DNA of 64,000 bases from Clostridia bacterium (GCA_017626295.1 JAGAJB010000003.1:1-64000); one strand, 5' to 3'. Shown: positions 1-8,541, numbered from the stretch's first letter. The notes: generated by a model not told the origin, from the letters alone. Numbers and translations: made by a program.

Positions 1-840
1 TCCCTTGCAATTGAGGCTAACTCTCTTTCATTGGGTGAGGTTAAGGATGTTATTAACGGCAAAACAGTACTTGGTGCAGAAAAAGAAATCCAAGAAGTGA
101 AAAATGCTTATGCCGCTTATGAGGAAATATCAACTGTTGATGTATATAGCATTAAAGAATTGAAACGCCTTCACGGGATTATGACAAAATATCTTGTGGA
201 TATGAGTGGTGACTTCCGCCTTGGTGAAGAAGGTGTTTTTGCCGGTGATAAATGCATATTTATGGCACCGCCTGCAAAATTTGTTCCTGAACAAATGGAA
301 AGTTTATTCGGTTGGATGAGAAAAAATAAAGATACAGTTCATCCTTTAATTCTTGCTGCAGTCTTTCATTATGAATTTGTTTTTATTCATCCATTTACAG
401 ATGGAAACGGAAGAATGGCAAGGCTCTGGCATTCTGCAATTCTTGCAAAATGGCAACCGATTTTTGAATTCGTCCCTATAGAAAGCCAGATAGAAAAATT
501 CCAAAGCGGTTATTATGATGCAATTTCAAAATGCCATATTGACGGAACAAGTACGGTGTTTATTGAATTCATATTAGAACAGATAAATGCAATTCTTGAT
601 GAAGTTGGCAGTGCTATTACTTCACCGGAAAGCAACATTTCCGAATATGTTACAAAGCTCCTTAATGTAATGGAATTTGATACACCATATACAGCTAATG
701 AAATTTTATCACTTTTAGGATTGAAATCAAAAGAAGCGTTGAGAAAGAATTATCTTAATCCTGCAATCAGAGACGGTTTTGTTATTATGACTGAACCCGA
801 TAAACCCAATAGCCGAAACCAACGATATATAAAAAAATAG
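1..840 (+). CDS. Fic family protein (AMP transferase), 5' end cut by window edge
   Basis: The frame is open to base 1, so the true start lies left of the window. The Fic motif is complete: HPFTDGNGRMAR at bases 388-423, with the catalytic His and the phosphate-binding GNGR. Ahead of it, bases 1-30 encode SLAIEANSLS, which matches the inhibitory helix (S/T)xxxE seen in autoinhibited Fic proteins, although Ala follows the Glu where Gly or Asn is usual. The C-terminal part (from about base 640) looks like a winged-helix domain. Members of this family usually transfer AMP to Ser, Thr or Tyr of a target protein; the target here cannot be read from sequence. It sits next to an HTH-MntA/HepT pair at a probable island end. 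Confidence 0.88.
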   Translation, partial: SLAIEANSLSLGEVKDVINGKTVLGAEKEIQEVKNAYAAYEEISTVDVYSIKELKRLHGIMTKYLVDMSGDFRLGEEGVFAGDKCIFMAPPAKFVPEQMESLFGWMRKNKDTVHPLILAAVFHYEFVFIHPFTDGNGRMARLWHSAILAKWQPIFEFVPIESQIEKFQSGYYDAISKCHIDGTSTVFIEFILEQINAILDEVGSAITSPESNISEYVTKLLNVMEFDTPYTANEILSLLGLKSKEALRKNYLNPAIRDGFVIMTEPDKPNSRNQRYIKK

Positions 841-854
841 AAGCAGCTTTGTTA

Positions 855-892
855 TCGAAAAAATTAGAGAACAAGGAGTTCTCCCTGTTCTC
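855..892 (-). terminator. Terminator of the HepT operon, between convergent genes
   Basis: The arms GAGAACAAGGAG (867-878) and CTCCCTGTTCTC (881-892) pair at 11 of 12 positions. On the minus strand the hairpin is followed by TAATTTTTTC, a good U-tract for the HepT transcript. The plus-strand side has a weaker, more distant T-rich stretch that may serve the fic gene. Confidence 0.6.
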
Positions 893-900
893 ACATTATC

Positions 901-1230
901 TTATTTTTCAAATAATTCTATCAATGCAGGGACATCATCAACTAATGTTGAATAGACTATCTTCAAATCAACACTGCCATAATCATAGACTACACGATTA
1001 CGCAAACCTGAAATATCTCGCCAAGGAATATCAGTTCTACTCAATTTATATTCATCCGACATTCTCTTTGCATTTTCAGAAACTTGAATCAAGCGAAACA
1101 ACATTGAATCTAAAAGCACTTCGTTTTGTTCAAACTCGTCTTTAGATACATTTGACATATGCTTTGAAATAAACTTAAGGTCAGTTAATATTTTTTCAAT
1201 ATAATAAGCATCATTTTTCAGATTGTTCAT
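901..1230 (-). CDS. HepT-like HEPN ribonuclease toxin (DUF86) with altered catalytic motif
   Basis: A 109-residue all-helical protein of the DUF86/HepT family, the toxin half of MNT/HEPN modules; characterised members are RNases silenced when MntA adds AMP units to a Tyr in the RX4HXY motif. Here residues 77-84 read RNRVVYDY: the Arg and the modifiable Tyr (Tyr84) are kept, but the catalytic His is Tyr82 (codon TAT at 987-985; a single T-to-C change would give His). The flanking DIPWRDISGLRN and VDL segments match the family well, so this is not a frame error. It overlaps the MntA gene upstream by 20 bases, implying coupled translation. The change suggests an inactive or altered toxin; this is inference. 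Confidence 0.85.
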   Translation of the reverse strand: MNNLKNDAYYIEKILTDLKFISKHMSNVSKDEFEQNEVLLDSMLFRLIQVSENAKRMSDEYKLSRTDIPWRDISGLRNRVVYDYGSVDLKIVYSTLVDDVPALIELFEK

Positions 1231-1696
1231 ATACTCTTATACCATCCTTTAATATTTCATCAATTAATGCCTGATTATCTGCTAATTGTCGTAGGTCTAA
1301 CAAATCAACTTTTTTGTGTAATGTTTCTCTGAGTCGTTCTGCAATACCAAAAAATTTTAAGCCTACAATTTCTGTTGATACAAGCAAATCAACATCGCTT
1401 TTCTCTGTTGCTTTTCCTTTAGCGTACGAGCCGAACAGGATACAATATTTAACGTCGTATTCATCCAATACAGCTTTACAGCCTTGTTTAATTTCATCCA
1501 TTGTAAGTATACCATGTTCTTCATCCAAGACCAAATGCTTTTCAAGTTCGCTTACCATAGAACGATATTTAAGTGTTCCAACTTTGACTTCATTATTCTC
1601 ATACTCTTTATATGAACGCAAAGACACACCTAAAATTGTGGCTGCTTCTTGTTGAGTGAGTTTTTTTGATAACCTTAGTTGTTTTAAAGTAGACAT
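1211..1696 (-). CDS. Xre-type HTH fused to MntA-like nucleotidyltransferase (antitoxin)
   Basis: Residues 1-55 form an Xre-type helix-turn-helix (LTQQEAATILGVSLRSYKEYE). Residues about 62-161 form a minimal nucleotidyltransferase with the signature G89-S90, ten residues, D101-V-D103, the metal- and nucleotide-binding motif of MNT antitoxins. Standalone MntA proteins lack DNA-binding domains, so here autoregulation and toxin modification appear joined in one chain. The start at 1696 has AAAGGAG 8 bases upstream. The gene precedes and overlaps hepT. Palindromes just upstream (1730-1823) are likely bound by its HTH. Function as an AMP-transferring antitoxin is inferred from the family. Confidence 0.85.
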   Translation of the reverse strand: MSTLKQLRLSKKLTQQEAATILGVSLRSYKEYENNEVKVGTLKYRSMVSELEKHLVLDEEHGILTMDEIKQGCKAVLDEYDVKYCILFGSYAKGKATEKSDVDLLVSTEIVGLKFFGIAERLRETLHKKVDLLDLRQLADNQALIDEILKDGIRVYEQSEK

Positions 1697-1725
1697 TATC
1701 CCATCTCCTTTAAATATTTTATATC

Positions 1726-1823
1726 ATTTTTGCACTTTTAAGTCAAGATAAAAGTGCAAAATTTGCACTTTTGGTTTTAGCAGAGTGCAAATTATGCACA
1801 TTATAATTTGATTGAAGTGCAAC
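1726..1823 (-). promoter_or_regulatory. Cluster of TTGCACTTTT operators upstream of HTH-mntA
   Basis: Four copies of a TGCACTTTT/AAAAGTGCA word occur in 98 bases: TTGCACTTTT at 1730-1739; a perfect palindrome at 1750-1772 with 11-base arms AAAAGTGCAAA and TTTGCACTTTT around a central A; GTGCA-AATTA-TGCAC at 1785-1799; and a half site GAAGTGCAAC at 1814-1823. The array lies directly before the antitoxin gene and is a natural binding region for its Xre domain. Confidence 0.65.
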
Positions 1824-1893
1824 ATAAATTTAGCGTATATATTTTTATAGTATGCCGAATTATAACTTGACAACCTAATTTTTCTATATTATT

Positions 1894-2073
1894 ATGCAGA
1901 TAGTTCGAAAACCTGAAAAACTGAAAAGCCGAGAACCCTTGATTCTACCGGGTTTGTGGCGTATCACCCAGGTCTTGTTACCATCAGGTTCTAGTGAAAG
2001 CAATTTCATGTGGGTTCAAGTCTCATTCTCTGCACCAAAATGAAGGAATCGCCTTGTGCGGTTCCTTTATTTT
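1894..2073 (+). other. 3' end of a class II tRNA with its terminator; probable island attachment site
   Basis: Bases 1995-2037 fold as the 3' half of a class II (Leu/Ser/Tyr-like) tRNA: variable arm TGAAA-GCAA-TTTCA (1995-2008), T-arm GTGGG-TTCAAGT-CTCAT (2010-2026), acceptor strand TCTCTGC (2027-2033), discriminator A and CCA (2035-2037). No anticodon arm or D-arm fits upstream. GCAGATA near 1895 could pair with the acceptor strand, but the span would be about 144 bases, too long for a tRNA. A Rho-independent terminator follows at 2043-2073. A 3' tRNA fragment that keeps the native terminator is what integration into a tRNA gene leaves at one end of an island, here the fic/mntA-hepT side. 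Confidence 0.5.
2043..2073 (+). terminator. Rho-independent terminator behind the tRNA fragment
   Basis: Ten-base-pair stem AAGGAATCGC (2043-2052) and GCGGTTCCTT (2058-2067), loop CTTGT, then TATTTT. It starts six bases after the tRNA-like CCA. Confidence 0.75.
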
Positions 2074-2213
2074 AATGTAAAAACAAAGTAATCGGGACTT
2101 GAACCCCCTCGCGCAATTAGGTGTTCTCATACCCACTCTACGATTCATAGGTTGACCGAGGTTTTTGTTTTTGTTACTATAAATGCAGATAAAACTTACG
2201 GACGGTGGAATAT

Positions 2214-2945
2214 ATGACAGCTAAAGATTGCGGTGCGTTCATTGCCGATTTAAGAAAAGAAAAAAATCTCACCCAAAAGCAGTTAGCAGAAATTCTCAAG
2301 GTTTCCGACAAAGCAATTTCCCGTTGGGAAACAGGAAAAGGATTTCCGGATGTTACTTCTTTGGTTGCATTAAGTGAATTCTTCGGTATCAGCGTAAATG
2401 AATTATTGGCAGGCAAAAAAGCAGAAAACGAAATATTTGCGGAACTTGCGGACAACAACGTGATAAATGCAATTGAAAACACTCAAAAACAAGTGAAAAA
2501 AAGAAAAATCCAGACCATAATATGTTCAATTCTTTTTTCTCTGGCTTTGTTACCGTCGGTAATTCCTGCTTTTATTTATTTTGCAGATGAATTTATTTTA
2601 GTATTAAAAAAATATCTGTCTTTTGATAATCTTAATGAATTTATAATTACGGTGACTGTGTCCGTTCTTCTGGTGGCATCGGGTTTTGCCATAAGCAAAG
2701 GTCACATATCGCTTTTACATTCATACCATTACAAAAACGTGGTAGACCGAGATGGCTATTGCAAGGCTATGGGGAAAACGATGATGTTAATGGGAATTCC
2801 GACTTTTGTAAGCAGTTTTACTACTTTATTTCCCACAATTTATTTTATAGAAGTTTTGGGAAACGCTATTTTATTTTCCGGCTTACTGGTTGGCTGTGCT
2901 TTTCTTTTTAAGCACCAGTATAAATATAACGGTGGGTTGTTTTAA
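2214..2945 (+). CDS. Xre-family regulator with four membrane segments
   Basis: A 243-residue protein with an Xre helix-turn-helix at about residues 8-62 (LTQKQLAEILKVSDKAISRW) followed by a linker and four hydrophobic segments near residues 95-125, 145-163, 185-207 and 215-235. Membrane-anchored HTH proteins of this layout are common in clostridia, often of unknown signal. The ATG at 2214 is preferred over the in-frame GTG at 2205 because GGTGG at 2204-2208 then lies at proper spacing. A terminator follows (2957-2988), so it looks monocistronic. No target genes can be named from sequence. Confidence 0.8.
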   Translation: MTAKDCGAFIADLRKEKNLTQKQLAEILKVSDKAISRWETGKGFPDVTSLVALSEFFGISVNELLAGKKAENEIFAELADNNVINAIENTQKQVKKRKIQTIICSILFSLALLPSVIPAFIYFADEFILVLKKYLSFDNLNEFIITVTVSVLLVASGFAISKGHISLLHSYHYKNVVDRDGYCKAMGKTMMLMGIPTFVSSFTTLFPTIYFIEVLGNAILFSGLLVGCAFLFKHQYKYNGGLF

Positions 2946-2956
2946 TAAGTTTTTAC

Positions 2957-2988
2957 AAAAGCATACTCAGGTATGCTTTTTCTATTTT
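2957..2988 (+). terminator. Terminator after the membrane Xre gene
   Basis: AAAAGCATAC (2957-2966), loop TCAG, GTATGCTTTT (2971-2980), then TCTATTTT. Confidence 0.8.
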
Positions 2989-2998
2989 GAAAAACCGA

Positions 2999-3027
2999 TT
3001 GAAAAATACCGACAAATATGTTACTCT
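2999..3027 (+). promoter_or_regulatory. Sigma-A-like promoter for the GPH transporter
   Basis: TTGAAA (2999-3004), 17-base spacer, TACTCT (3022-3027), about 30 bases before the transporter start. The -10 box is imperfect. Confidence 0.45.
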
Positions 3028-3057
3028 TACTGTATAACTTTTTATTGGAGGTATAAT

Positions 3058-4560
3058 ATGGCTGATACCAAAGTAATTAAAACGGAAGATAAAAAATATG
3101 TTCCGAAAAAAGAAACCCAAGCCTATGCCATTGCCGCATTAGGTCAGGGACTTGTTTACAGTTGTATGTCAAGTTACATAACAGACTACTATATGAACGT
3201 TCTTACGCTCAATGCTATGTTTGTTATTATGCTTATGCTCCTTGCACGTGTGTGGGACGCTATCAACGACCCAATGATGGGTATGATCGTTGACAGACAC
3301 TCTACAAAGCGTGGCAGAATGAAGCCCTACCCCCTTATTACTGCAATTCCTATCGCGGCACTTACAATACTTATGTTTGTGAATCCGGGCTTTGACACGC
3401 AGAATAAATCTATCTGGCTTTATGTTTTCGTTTCTGTAGTTTATGTTGCCTGGGGTATGATTTACACTGCAAGTGACGTTCCCTTCTGGAGTATGCCCAA
3501 CGTTATGACCCCCAACCCCAAGGAGAGAGGTAATCTTATCTCTTATGCAAAAACCGTTGGCGGTATAGGTTCCGCAGTTACTGTTGCACTTCCCATTATT
3601 GTAGGTTACTTTGTTGCAGGGCTCCCCAATGCTGATATTGTTAAATATGCGGTTATGGCTGTTTCAATGTCACTTATCGGTATGCCCTTATTCACTCTTT
3701 CTACTTTCAAAACAAAAGAAAGAATTCAACTTCCCGATGCAAAAAAGAAACAAAAGGGTGAAGTTGGTACACTTAAAAGAATTTTCACCTGTAAACCCCT
3801 TATGCTTGTTGTTCTTTCTGGTGTTCTTTCTTTCGGAAGATATATGCTCCAGGCAGCAGCACCCCACGTTGCACGTTATTCCGGTATGTACGTTGGTCAA
3901 AAACCCACAACTGCAGCGGAGTATAACTCAAACATTTCAACAGTTGCTCTTATAATTCAGATTTGTGCTGCTATCGGTATGTTCGGCGCAATGCTTTTCC
4001 TCCCCAAACTTTACAAGAAATTTGAATATAAGCAGATTATGATAGTTTCCTGTATAGGCGGTTTCCTTGCAAGTTGCCTTACTCTTGTAATCGGCTGGAC
4101 TACCAAAAATCTTCTTATATGCATTCCCTTTATGCTTATTTCAAGTATTCCCCTTGGTGTTATTAACAACGTTTCTTTCGCTATGGTTTGCGACTGTCTT
4201 GATTTTATGGAATGGAAAACAGGTTTCAGAAACACAGGTCTTGGTTCCGCTTGTCAGTCCTTTGTTAATAAAATCGGTAATGCCTTTGCAACGGTTATGA
4301 TTATCGGAATGTATATGTTCATTGATCTTGATGTTGCAACCCTTAACAGCAAGGCTGAAAGCATAGTTAACGTGGCTATGAACCTTGAGCCGTTCAAACA
4401 ATTCGGTATGTTCTCACTTGTAACAATTGTTCCCGGTATCAGCCTTCTTCTTTGTGCAATTCCCTTATTCTTCTATGACCTTACAGGTAAAAAGAAACAG
4501 CAAGTTTTCTCTGAACTCGCTGTTCTCAGAAAAGAAAGAGGCATAGAAATCGACGAATAA
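3058..4560 (+). CDS. MFS transporter of the GPH (glycoside-pentoside-hexuronide:cation) type
   Basis: A 500-residue protein with about 12 hydrophobic segments. The N-terminal region has the GPH-type signature WDAINDPMMGMIVDRHSTKRGRMKPYP, in which Asp residues and the RGRMKP loop correspond to the sugar- and cation-coupling region of MelB-like symporters. The open frame extends upstream to 2890, but the ATG at 3058 follows TTGGAGG at ideal spacing and is the true start. It probably imports a glycoside or sugar with a cation; the substrate is unknown. It is a single-gene unit with its own promoter and a bidirectional terminator shared with cysK. Two more GPH-like proteins occur in the window (5,533 and 46,284). 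Confidence 0.85.
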   Translation: MADTKVIKTEDKKYVPKKETQAYAIAALGQGLVYSCMSSYITDYYMNVLTLNAMFVIMLMLLARVWDAINDPMMGMIVDRHSTKRGRMKPYPLITAIPIAALTILMFVNPGFDTQNKSIWLYVFVSVVYVAWGMIYTASDVPFWSMPNVMTPNPKERGNLISYAKTVGGIGSAVTVALPIIVGYFVAGLPNADIVKYAVMAVSMSLIGMPLFTLSTFKTKERIQLPDAKKKQKGEVGTLKRIFTCKPLMLVVLSGVLSFGRYMLQAAAPHVARYSGMYVGQKPTTAAEYNSNISTVALIIQICAAIGMFGAMLFLPKLYKKFEYKQIMIVSCIGGFLASCLTLVIGWTTKNLLICIPFMLISSIPLGVINNVSFAMVCDCLDFMEWKTGFRNTGLGSACQSFVNKIGNAFATVMIIGMYMFIDLDVATLNSKAESIVNVAMNLEPFKQFGMFSLVTIVPGISLLLCAIPLFFYDLTGKKKQQVFSELAVLRKERGIEIDE

Positions 4561-4564
4561 TCTC

Positions 4565-4613
4565 AGAATAAAAAATGACCGACACCCACTTGAGTGTCGG
4601 TTATTTTTTATTC
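4565..4613. terminator. Bidirectional terminator between the GPH transporter and cysK
   Basis: ACCGACAC (4578-4585) pairs with GTGTCGGT (4594-4601), and the flanks AGAATAAAAAA and TTTTTTATTCT extend the stem and supply U-tracts on both strands. Confidence 0.85.
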
Positions 4614-5540
4614 TGAAAACATTTCGGTTGAAAGGTATCTGTCACCTGTATCGGGTAAAAGAACTACAATATTTTTACCCTCATTTTCAGGTAATTTTGC
4701 AAGTTCTACCGCGGCAAATGCAGCTGCACCGGAAGATATTCCCACAAGAACACCTTCTTTTTTCCCTATCATTCTGCCCATTTCAAAGGCATCTTCATCC
4801 GATACGGTGATAATTTCATCGTATATTGAAGTATTTAAAACTTCGGGAACAAATCCTGCGCCTATACCCTGAATTTTATGGGCGCCCGCTTTCCCTTCCG
4901 AAAGGAACGGAGAGGACTCAGGCTCAATGGCAATTATCTTGATTTTTGGGTTTTGGGATTTTAAGTATTCCCCTACCCCTGTAATCGTACCGCCTGTGCC
5001 AACACCTGCTACAAAAATATCAACGTTTCCGTCAGTATCTTCGTAAATTTCGGGGCCTGTGGTTTCCCTGTGTGCCTTGGAGTTTGCAGGGTTTACAAAC
5101 TGACCGGGGATAAAACTGTCGGGTATTTCCTTTGCCAGTTCTTCCGCTTTTTCAATAGCGCCCGACATACCCTTTGAGCCGTCGCTTAATACCAACTCAG
5201 CGCCGTAGGCTTTCATAATCTGTCGGCGTTCAACGGACATAGTTTCGGGCATTACGATTATTACTCTGTATCCTCTCGATGCCGCAACACAAGCGAGACC
5301 TATACCTGTATTGCCCGAAGTAGGCTCAATTATAACGGACTCGGCAGTTAATTCCCCTGTTTTTTCCGCTTCATCAATCATCGCCTTTGCTACGCGGTCT
5401 TTGGCGGAGCCTGCAGGATTAAGATACTCGAGTTTTGCAAGAACTTTTGCTTTTAAATCTAAAGTTTTTTCGATATTTGTTAACTCCAGAAGCGGAGTTC
5501 TGCCGATAAGTTCATCGGCTGATTTATAAATTTTAGGCAT
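4608..5540 (-). CDS. cysK: Cysteine synthase (O-acetylserine sulfhydrylase)
   Basis: A 310-residue PLP enzyme of the CysK family, which makes cysteine from O-acetylserine and sulfide. The PLP lysine is Lys47 in GSAKDR, the phosphate/substrate loop TSGNTG is at residues 74-79, and the C-terminal LPDTGDRYLS binds the cofactor as in the family. Length is typical. Its ATG overlaps the end of the MFS gene upstream by 8 bases, so it is the last gene of the polysaccharide operon, an unusual place for cysteine synthesis. It could also be a paralogue acting on another O-activated serine; the sequence does not show this. Confidence 0.92.
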   Translation of the reverse strand: MPKIYKSADELIGRTPLLELTNIEKTLDLKAKVLAKLEYLNPAGSAKDRVAKAMIDEAEKTGELTAESVIIEPTSGNTGIGLACVAASRGYRVIIVMPETMSVERRQIMKAYGAELVLSDGSKGMSGAIEKAEELAKEIPDSFIPGQFVNPANSKAHRETTGPEIYEDTDGNVDIFVAGVGTGGTITGVGEYLKSQNPKIKIIAIEPESSPFLSEGKAGAHKIQGIGAGFVPEVLNTSIYDEIITVSDEDAFEMGRMIGKKEGVLVGISSGAAAFAAVELAKLPENEGKNIVVLLPDTGDRYLSTEMFSE

Positions 5541-6993
5541 TCTTCACACTCTCTAACTCTTCACGCTGTTTAAGAACTTTTTCGTGAACTTCTCCCTTAG
5601 TTTTACCCGTAAGTTTATAGAATATGAAAGGTACGCCTGCAAGGAACATCATAATACCGTGGAAAATGGTGTAGAAGAAAAGCATAGCAATTTTTGTTTC
5701 TTCACTCTGAACAGGGTCGGGAACAAGTTTAGTAGGCTGAATATAACCTATAATTGAGCCCTCACCGTAAAGAATCTGAGGAGAAAGCACAGTTGCCACA
5801 GTACCGCTAATCATAGTACCCACACCGATAACAAAGGGGAGTGCCGCGTCAAGACGTTTGCCCTTTGTCTGAAGTTCAATATCTTCAAGTACATCAGCCT
5901 GGAACATAGAGGGAAGAAGATTTGAAGCACCGAACTGAAGACCGATAAGGAAAAGGAATACTATAAATAATATCTGTAAAATGCCCGTGCCTGTTTTAAA
6001 GTAAGAGTAACCGATTACAAATGCCGCAACGTTAACGGTAACGGAATAGATACCCGATGCAATGTAAAGTTGCTTTGAATTAAACTTTTTGAGAAGTGCA
6101 TTTATAACCAGCATACCCACTGCCGTACCGATACCTGTGGGAAGACCGAAAAGTAAGAATTTATCTGTACCGCCGAGAAGCGCAGCAGCAAGGAACGGCC
6201 CCATATAGTTAGCAATTCCGCGGAAATTCTTAAGAGTTTCGCTTATAATAATTATCCAGGCATATTTGTTTTTTACAACGTCAATAAAACCGACAAGGGG
6301 ATTTTTCTTTTCTTCGCTGTATGTAATTCGCTCTTTTAAGAAACGCATACCCATAAGGGTAATTATAGTACCGATAACACTTATAAGAGAAGCACCGATA
6401 ATATATTCCAAATACTCTTTATTGGGATTATCGGGGGAAACTTTATCAATTATAAGACCGATAACAAGCACTACAACAAGTGGTGCAGAGTTACCGACAG
6501 CACTTGAAATACTTCTGAATGAAATAACTTTATCGCGTTCTTTGTTGTTAGGTGAAACAACATAAGAAACTAAGTTAATAGCATTGCCCAGACTTGTGCA
6601 AGCACCGTGGAGCATACCTATTGTAATAAGGTAAATCATAAGAAGTGTGCCTGCAAGACCTTCGGGGGTGTAGAAAAGAAGTATTGTAACAAGACCGATA
6701 GGAATTGCAATAGCATTAACTATGGGTATAAACTTACCTCTTTTGCTGATTTTGTGATTATCAATGATAATGGCATACACAAAACTCATAATAAAGCCTG
6801 CTATGCTCAAAAATCCGTTATAAAATGACACCTGATTATCAGAAAGCGCCAGAACATTTACAAGATATGCCTGACGGTAACTTCCCACAATACCCGTCAT
6901 CATTGTATAAAAGAATATCGCCGCAAGATAAAAAGCAAATTCTTTTGTTTTCACGTGGTTTTGCTGATTAAGGTTTTTAATATTTTCACCCAT
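5533..6993 (-). CDS. MFS transporter, GPH-like
   Basis: A 486-residue, 12-segment membrane protein related to the GPH sugar:cation group. The usual first signature is altered: the loop after segment 2 reads IIIDNHKISKRGKFIP rather than the DPxMGxxxDRTxxRxGxxRP form. It lies 11 bases after the Wzx-like flippase gene and overlaps cysK by 8 bases. In this setting it may move a precursor or sugar for surface-polysaccharide synthesis, but substrate and direction are unknown. Confidence 0.75.
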   Translation of the reverse strand: MGENIKNLNQQNHVKTKEFAFYLAAIFFYTMMTGIVGSYRQAYLVNVLALSDNQVSFYNGFLSIAGFIMSFVYAIIIDNHKISKRGKFIPIVNAIAIPIGLVTILLFYTPEGLAGTLLMIYLITIGMLHGACTSLGNAINLVSYVVSPNNKERDKVISFRSISSAVGNSAPLVVVLVIGLIIDKVSPDNPNKEYLEYIIGASLISVIGTIITLMGMRFLKERITYSEEKKNPLVGFIDVVKNKYAWIIIISETLKNFRGIANYMGPFLAAALLGGTDKFLLFGLPTGIGTAVGMLVINALLKKFNSKQLYIASGIYSVTVNVAAFVIGYSYFKTGTGILQILFIVFLFLIGLQFGASNLLPSMFQADVLEDIELQTKGKRLDAALPFVIGVGTMISGTVATVLSPQILYGEGSIIGYIQPTKLVPDPVQSEETKIAMLFFYTIFHGIMMFLAGVPFIFYKLTGKTKGEVHEKVLKQREELESVKNA

Positions 6994-7004
6994 AAAAACA
7001 CGCC

Positions 7005-8537
7005 TTATCTTTTTATAATTTTAAGTACCTTATTTAAAATACTTTTAATCATATTTTTTTCTGTTTCGTTTTTTCCGATAATTATAAAAGAACCTAAAGA
7101 AATAACAACAAAAATAACGCCACTCACGAGGAACGAAAGATAAATATTTGTTATGTTTTGTCCTACCATAAATGCAACAACCGCCCCTATTAACTGGAAA
7201 GGTAAAATACCCTTAAATGTTTTGCGGTACATATAAAACACTTTGATTTTTATTGCTTTTGAATAATAAATATTCATTACAAACACTTGTCCTATCAAAG
7301 TGCATATCGCTGTTGAGGCAGCCGCGCCTACAATACCATACTTATCTATCCAAAACAGGGTTAAGAAAATATTTGCAACAGTGGTTACAAGCAAAGCAAT
7401 TGATCTTGACATTCGTTTATTCATAGCATCAAGGACATTTATTATTACACCGTTTGCCATATTTATAAACATTGGTGCCATAATTATAATTGCAATAAGC
7501 CATGCTTGCAGATATTTTTCTCCATACACTACCGATACAAATTGTCTACCTACAGCAAAGAAGCCAAAGAAAACTGTGCCACCTATTAAAACTATAAGAC
7601 GACTGGGTTGAATCATATAATCAGTAAGTTCTTTGCCCCTCAAGCCATTTACAACACTTTTTGTAATCTGTGGTGCGTACATTGAAATCGGGATAGTAGT
7701 AAGTGACGAGAAAATATTGTATACATAAAGACCAACCGAATAAAGAGCAACTGTTTCGGGATCAAGTTTAATACCTATTATGAATTTTGCAACATTACTG
7801 TTTGCCTGATTTACAAGTGCCTGCAAGAATATTGCCATACAAAGAGGAAGCGATGCTTTAAGTATGGATTTGTCAAAACCTGTGATATTTATCTTAATTT
7901 TAAAATTACGTTTACAATAAATATAGGCATAAACAACGAGACAAATACCCACCGCTGCATCTACAGCAGCAATAATCAACGCTTTTTTTATGATAGGAAC
8001 AAGAACAATAAGTAAAACCGTTCTTGACACTACCTTCATTATTGAAGTTTTTGAGGTAAATGTGTAGTGTTCAAATGCAAGAGTGATACCATTAAGAGTC
8101 TGCAAATAGAAAGAAACTAATAAAAATACTGTTATTACTACAAATATTTGTTTTGCATATTCTATCTGACCTGCATCAAGCGAATTAGAATAGATTGAAC
8201 CTAATGACAAGTAAAAAAGAGCTGAAACAGCGATAATCACAAGTGAAAGAACATTCGTAATTGTCCAAATTGTTGAAACATTCTTTTCAATTTCATCCTT
8301 AGTTGCATTTCTTGCCCTGCAAGCAGAAAGGTTTCGGGTCATAACTGTACCCGTACCAAACTCCAGCAACACAAGATAGTTTGCAAAAGAACTTACCGTC
8401 TGGTAAACACCATAATCAGTGTCACCTAAAGACCGCAACAAAAACGCGGAGAGAAAAAGTCCGCAAATCATATTAAGAAAGGTATTTACATAAGAAAGGG
8501 TTATACCCGCACCACGAGACTTTTTTAATTTACTCAT
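7005..8537 (-). CDS. Wzx-like polysaccharide flippase (MOP superfamily)
   Basis: A 510-residue membrane protein with 12-14 hydrophobic segments and an N-terminus typical of oligosaccharide flippases (SYVNTFLNMICGLFLSAFLL followed by LGDTDYGVY). It would flip the undecaprenyl-linked repeat unit to the outer face of the membrane, where the EpsG-type polymerase acts. It lies five bases after the pyruvyl transferase fusion gene, within a 15-gene operon. The family assignment is firm; the substrate is inferred from context. Confidence 0.88.
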   Translation of the reverse strand: MSKLKKSRGAGITLSYVNTFLNMICGLFLSAFLLRSLGDTDYGVYQTVSSFANYLVLLEFGTGTVMTRNLSACRARNATKDEIEKNVSTIWTITNVLSLVIIAVSALFYLSLGSIYSNSLDAGQIEYAKQIFVVITVFLLVSFYLQTLNGITLAFEHYTFTSKTSIMKVVSRTVLLIVLVPIIKKALIIAAVDAAVGICLVVYAYIYCKRNFKIKINITGFDKSILKASLPLCMAIFLQALVNQANSNVAKFIIGIKLDPETVALYSVGLYVYNIFSSLTTIPISMYAPQITKSVVNGLRGKELTDYMIQPSRLIVLIGGTVFFGFFAVGRQFVSVVYGEKYLQAWLIAIIIMAPMFINMANGVIINVLDAMNKRMSRSIALLVTTVANIFLTLFWIDKYGIVGAAASTAICTLIGQVFVMNIYYSKAIKIKVFYMYRKTFKGILPFQLIGAVVAFMVGQNITNIYLSFLVSGVIFVVISLGSFIIIGKNETEKNMIKSILNKVLKIIKR

Positions 8538-8541
8538 TTTT

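Noticed and set aside
849-1145. 98-codon plus-strand frame opposite hepT
   Set aside because: Shadow of the well-supported HepT gene; no ribosome site or recognisable domain.
2081-2160. Second tRNA-like T-arm on the minus strand (GGGGGTTCAAGTCCCGA)
   Set aside because: The TTCAAGT loop is good, but only three stem pairs form and no acceptor, anticodon or D-arm fits; at most a decayed fragment near the island end.
6945-6965. TTTCACGTGG as a third parS site
   Set aside because: Only the core CACGTG and one arm match; the other arm (GGTTTT) breaks the palindrome, and it lies inside a coding frame.
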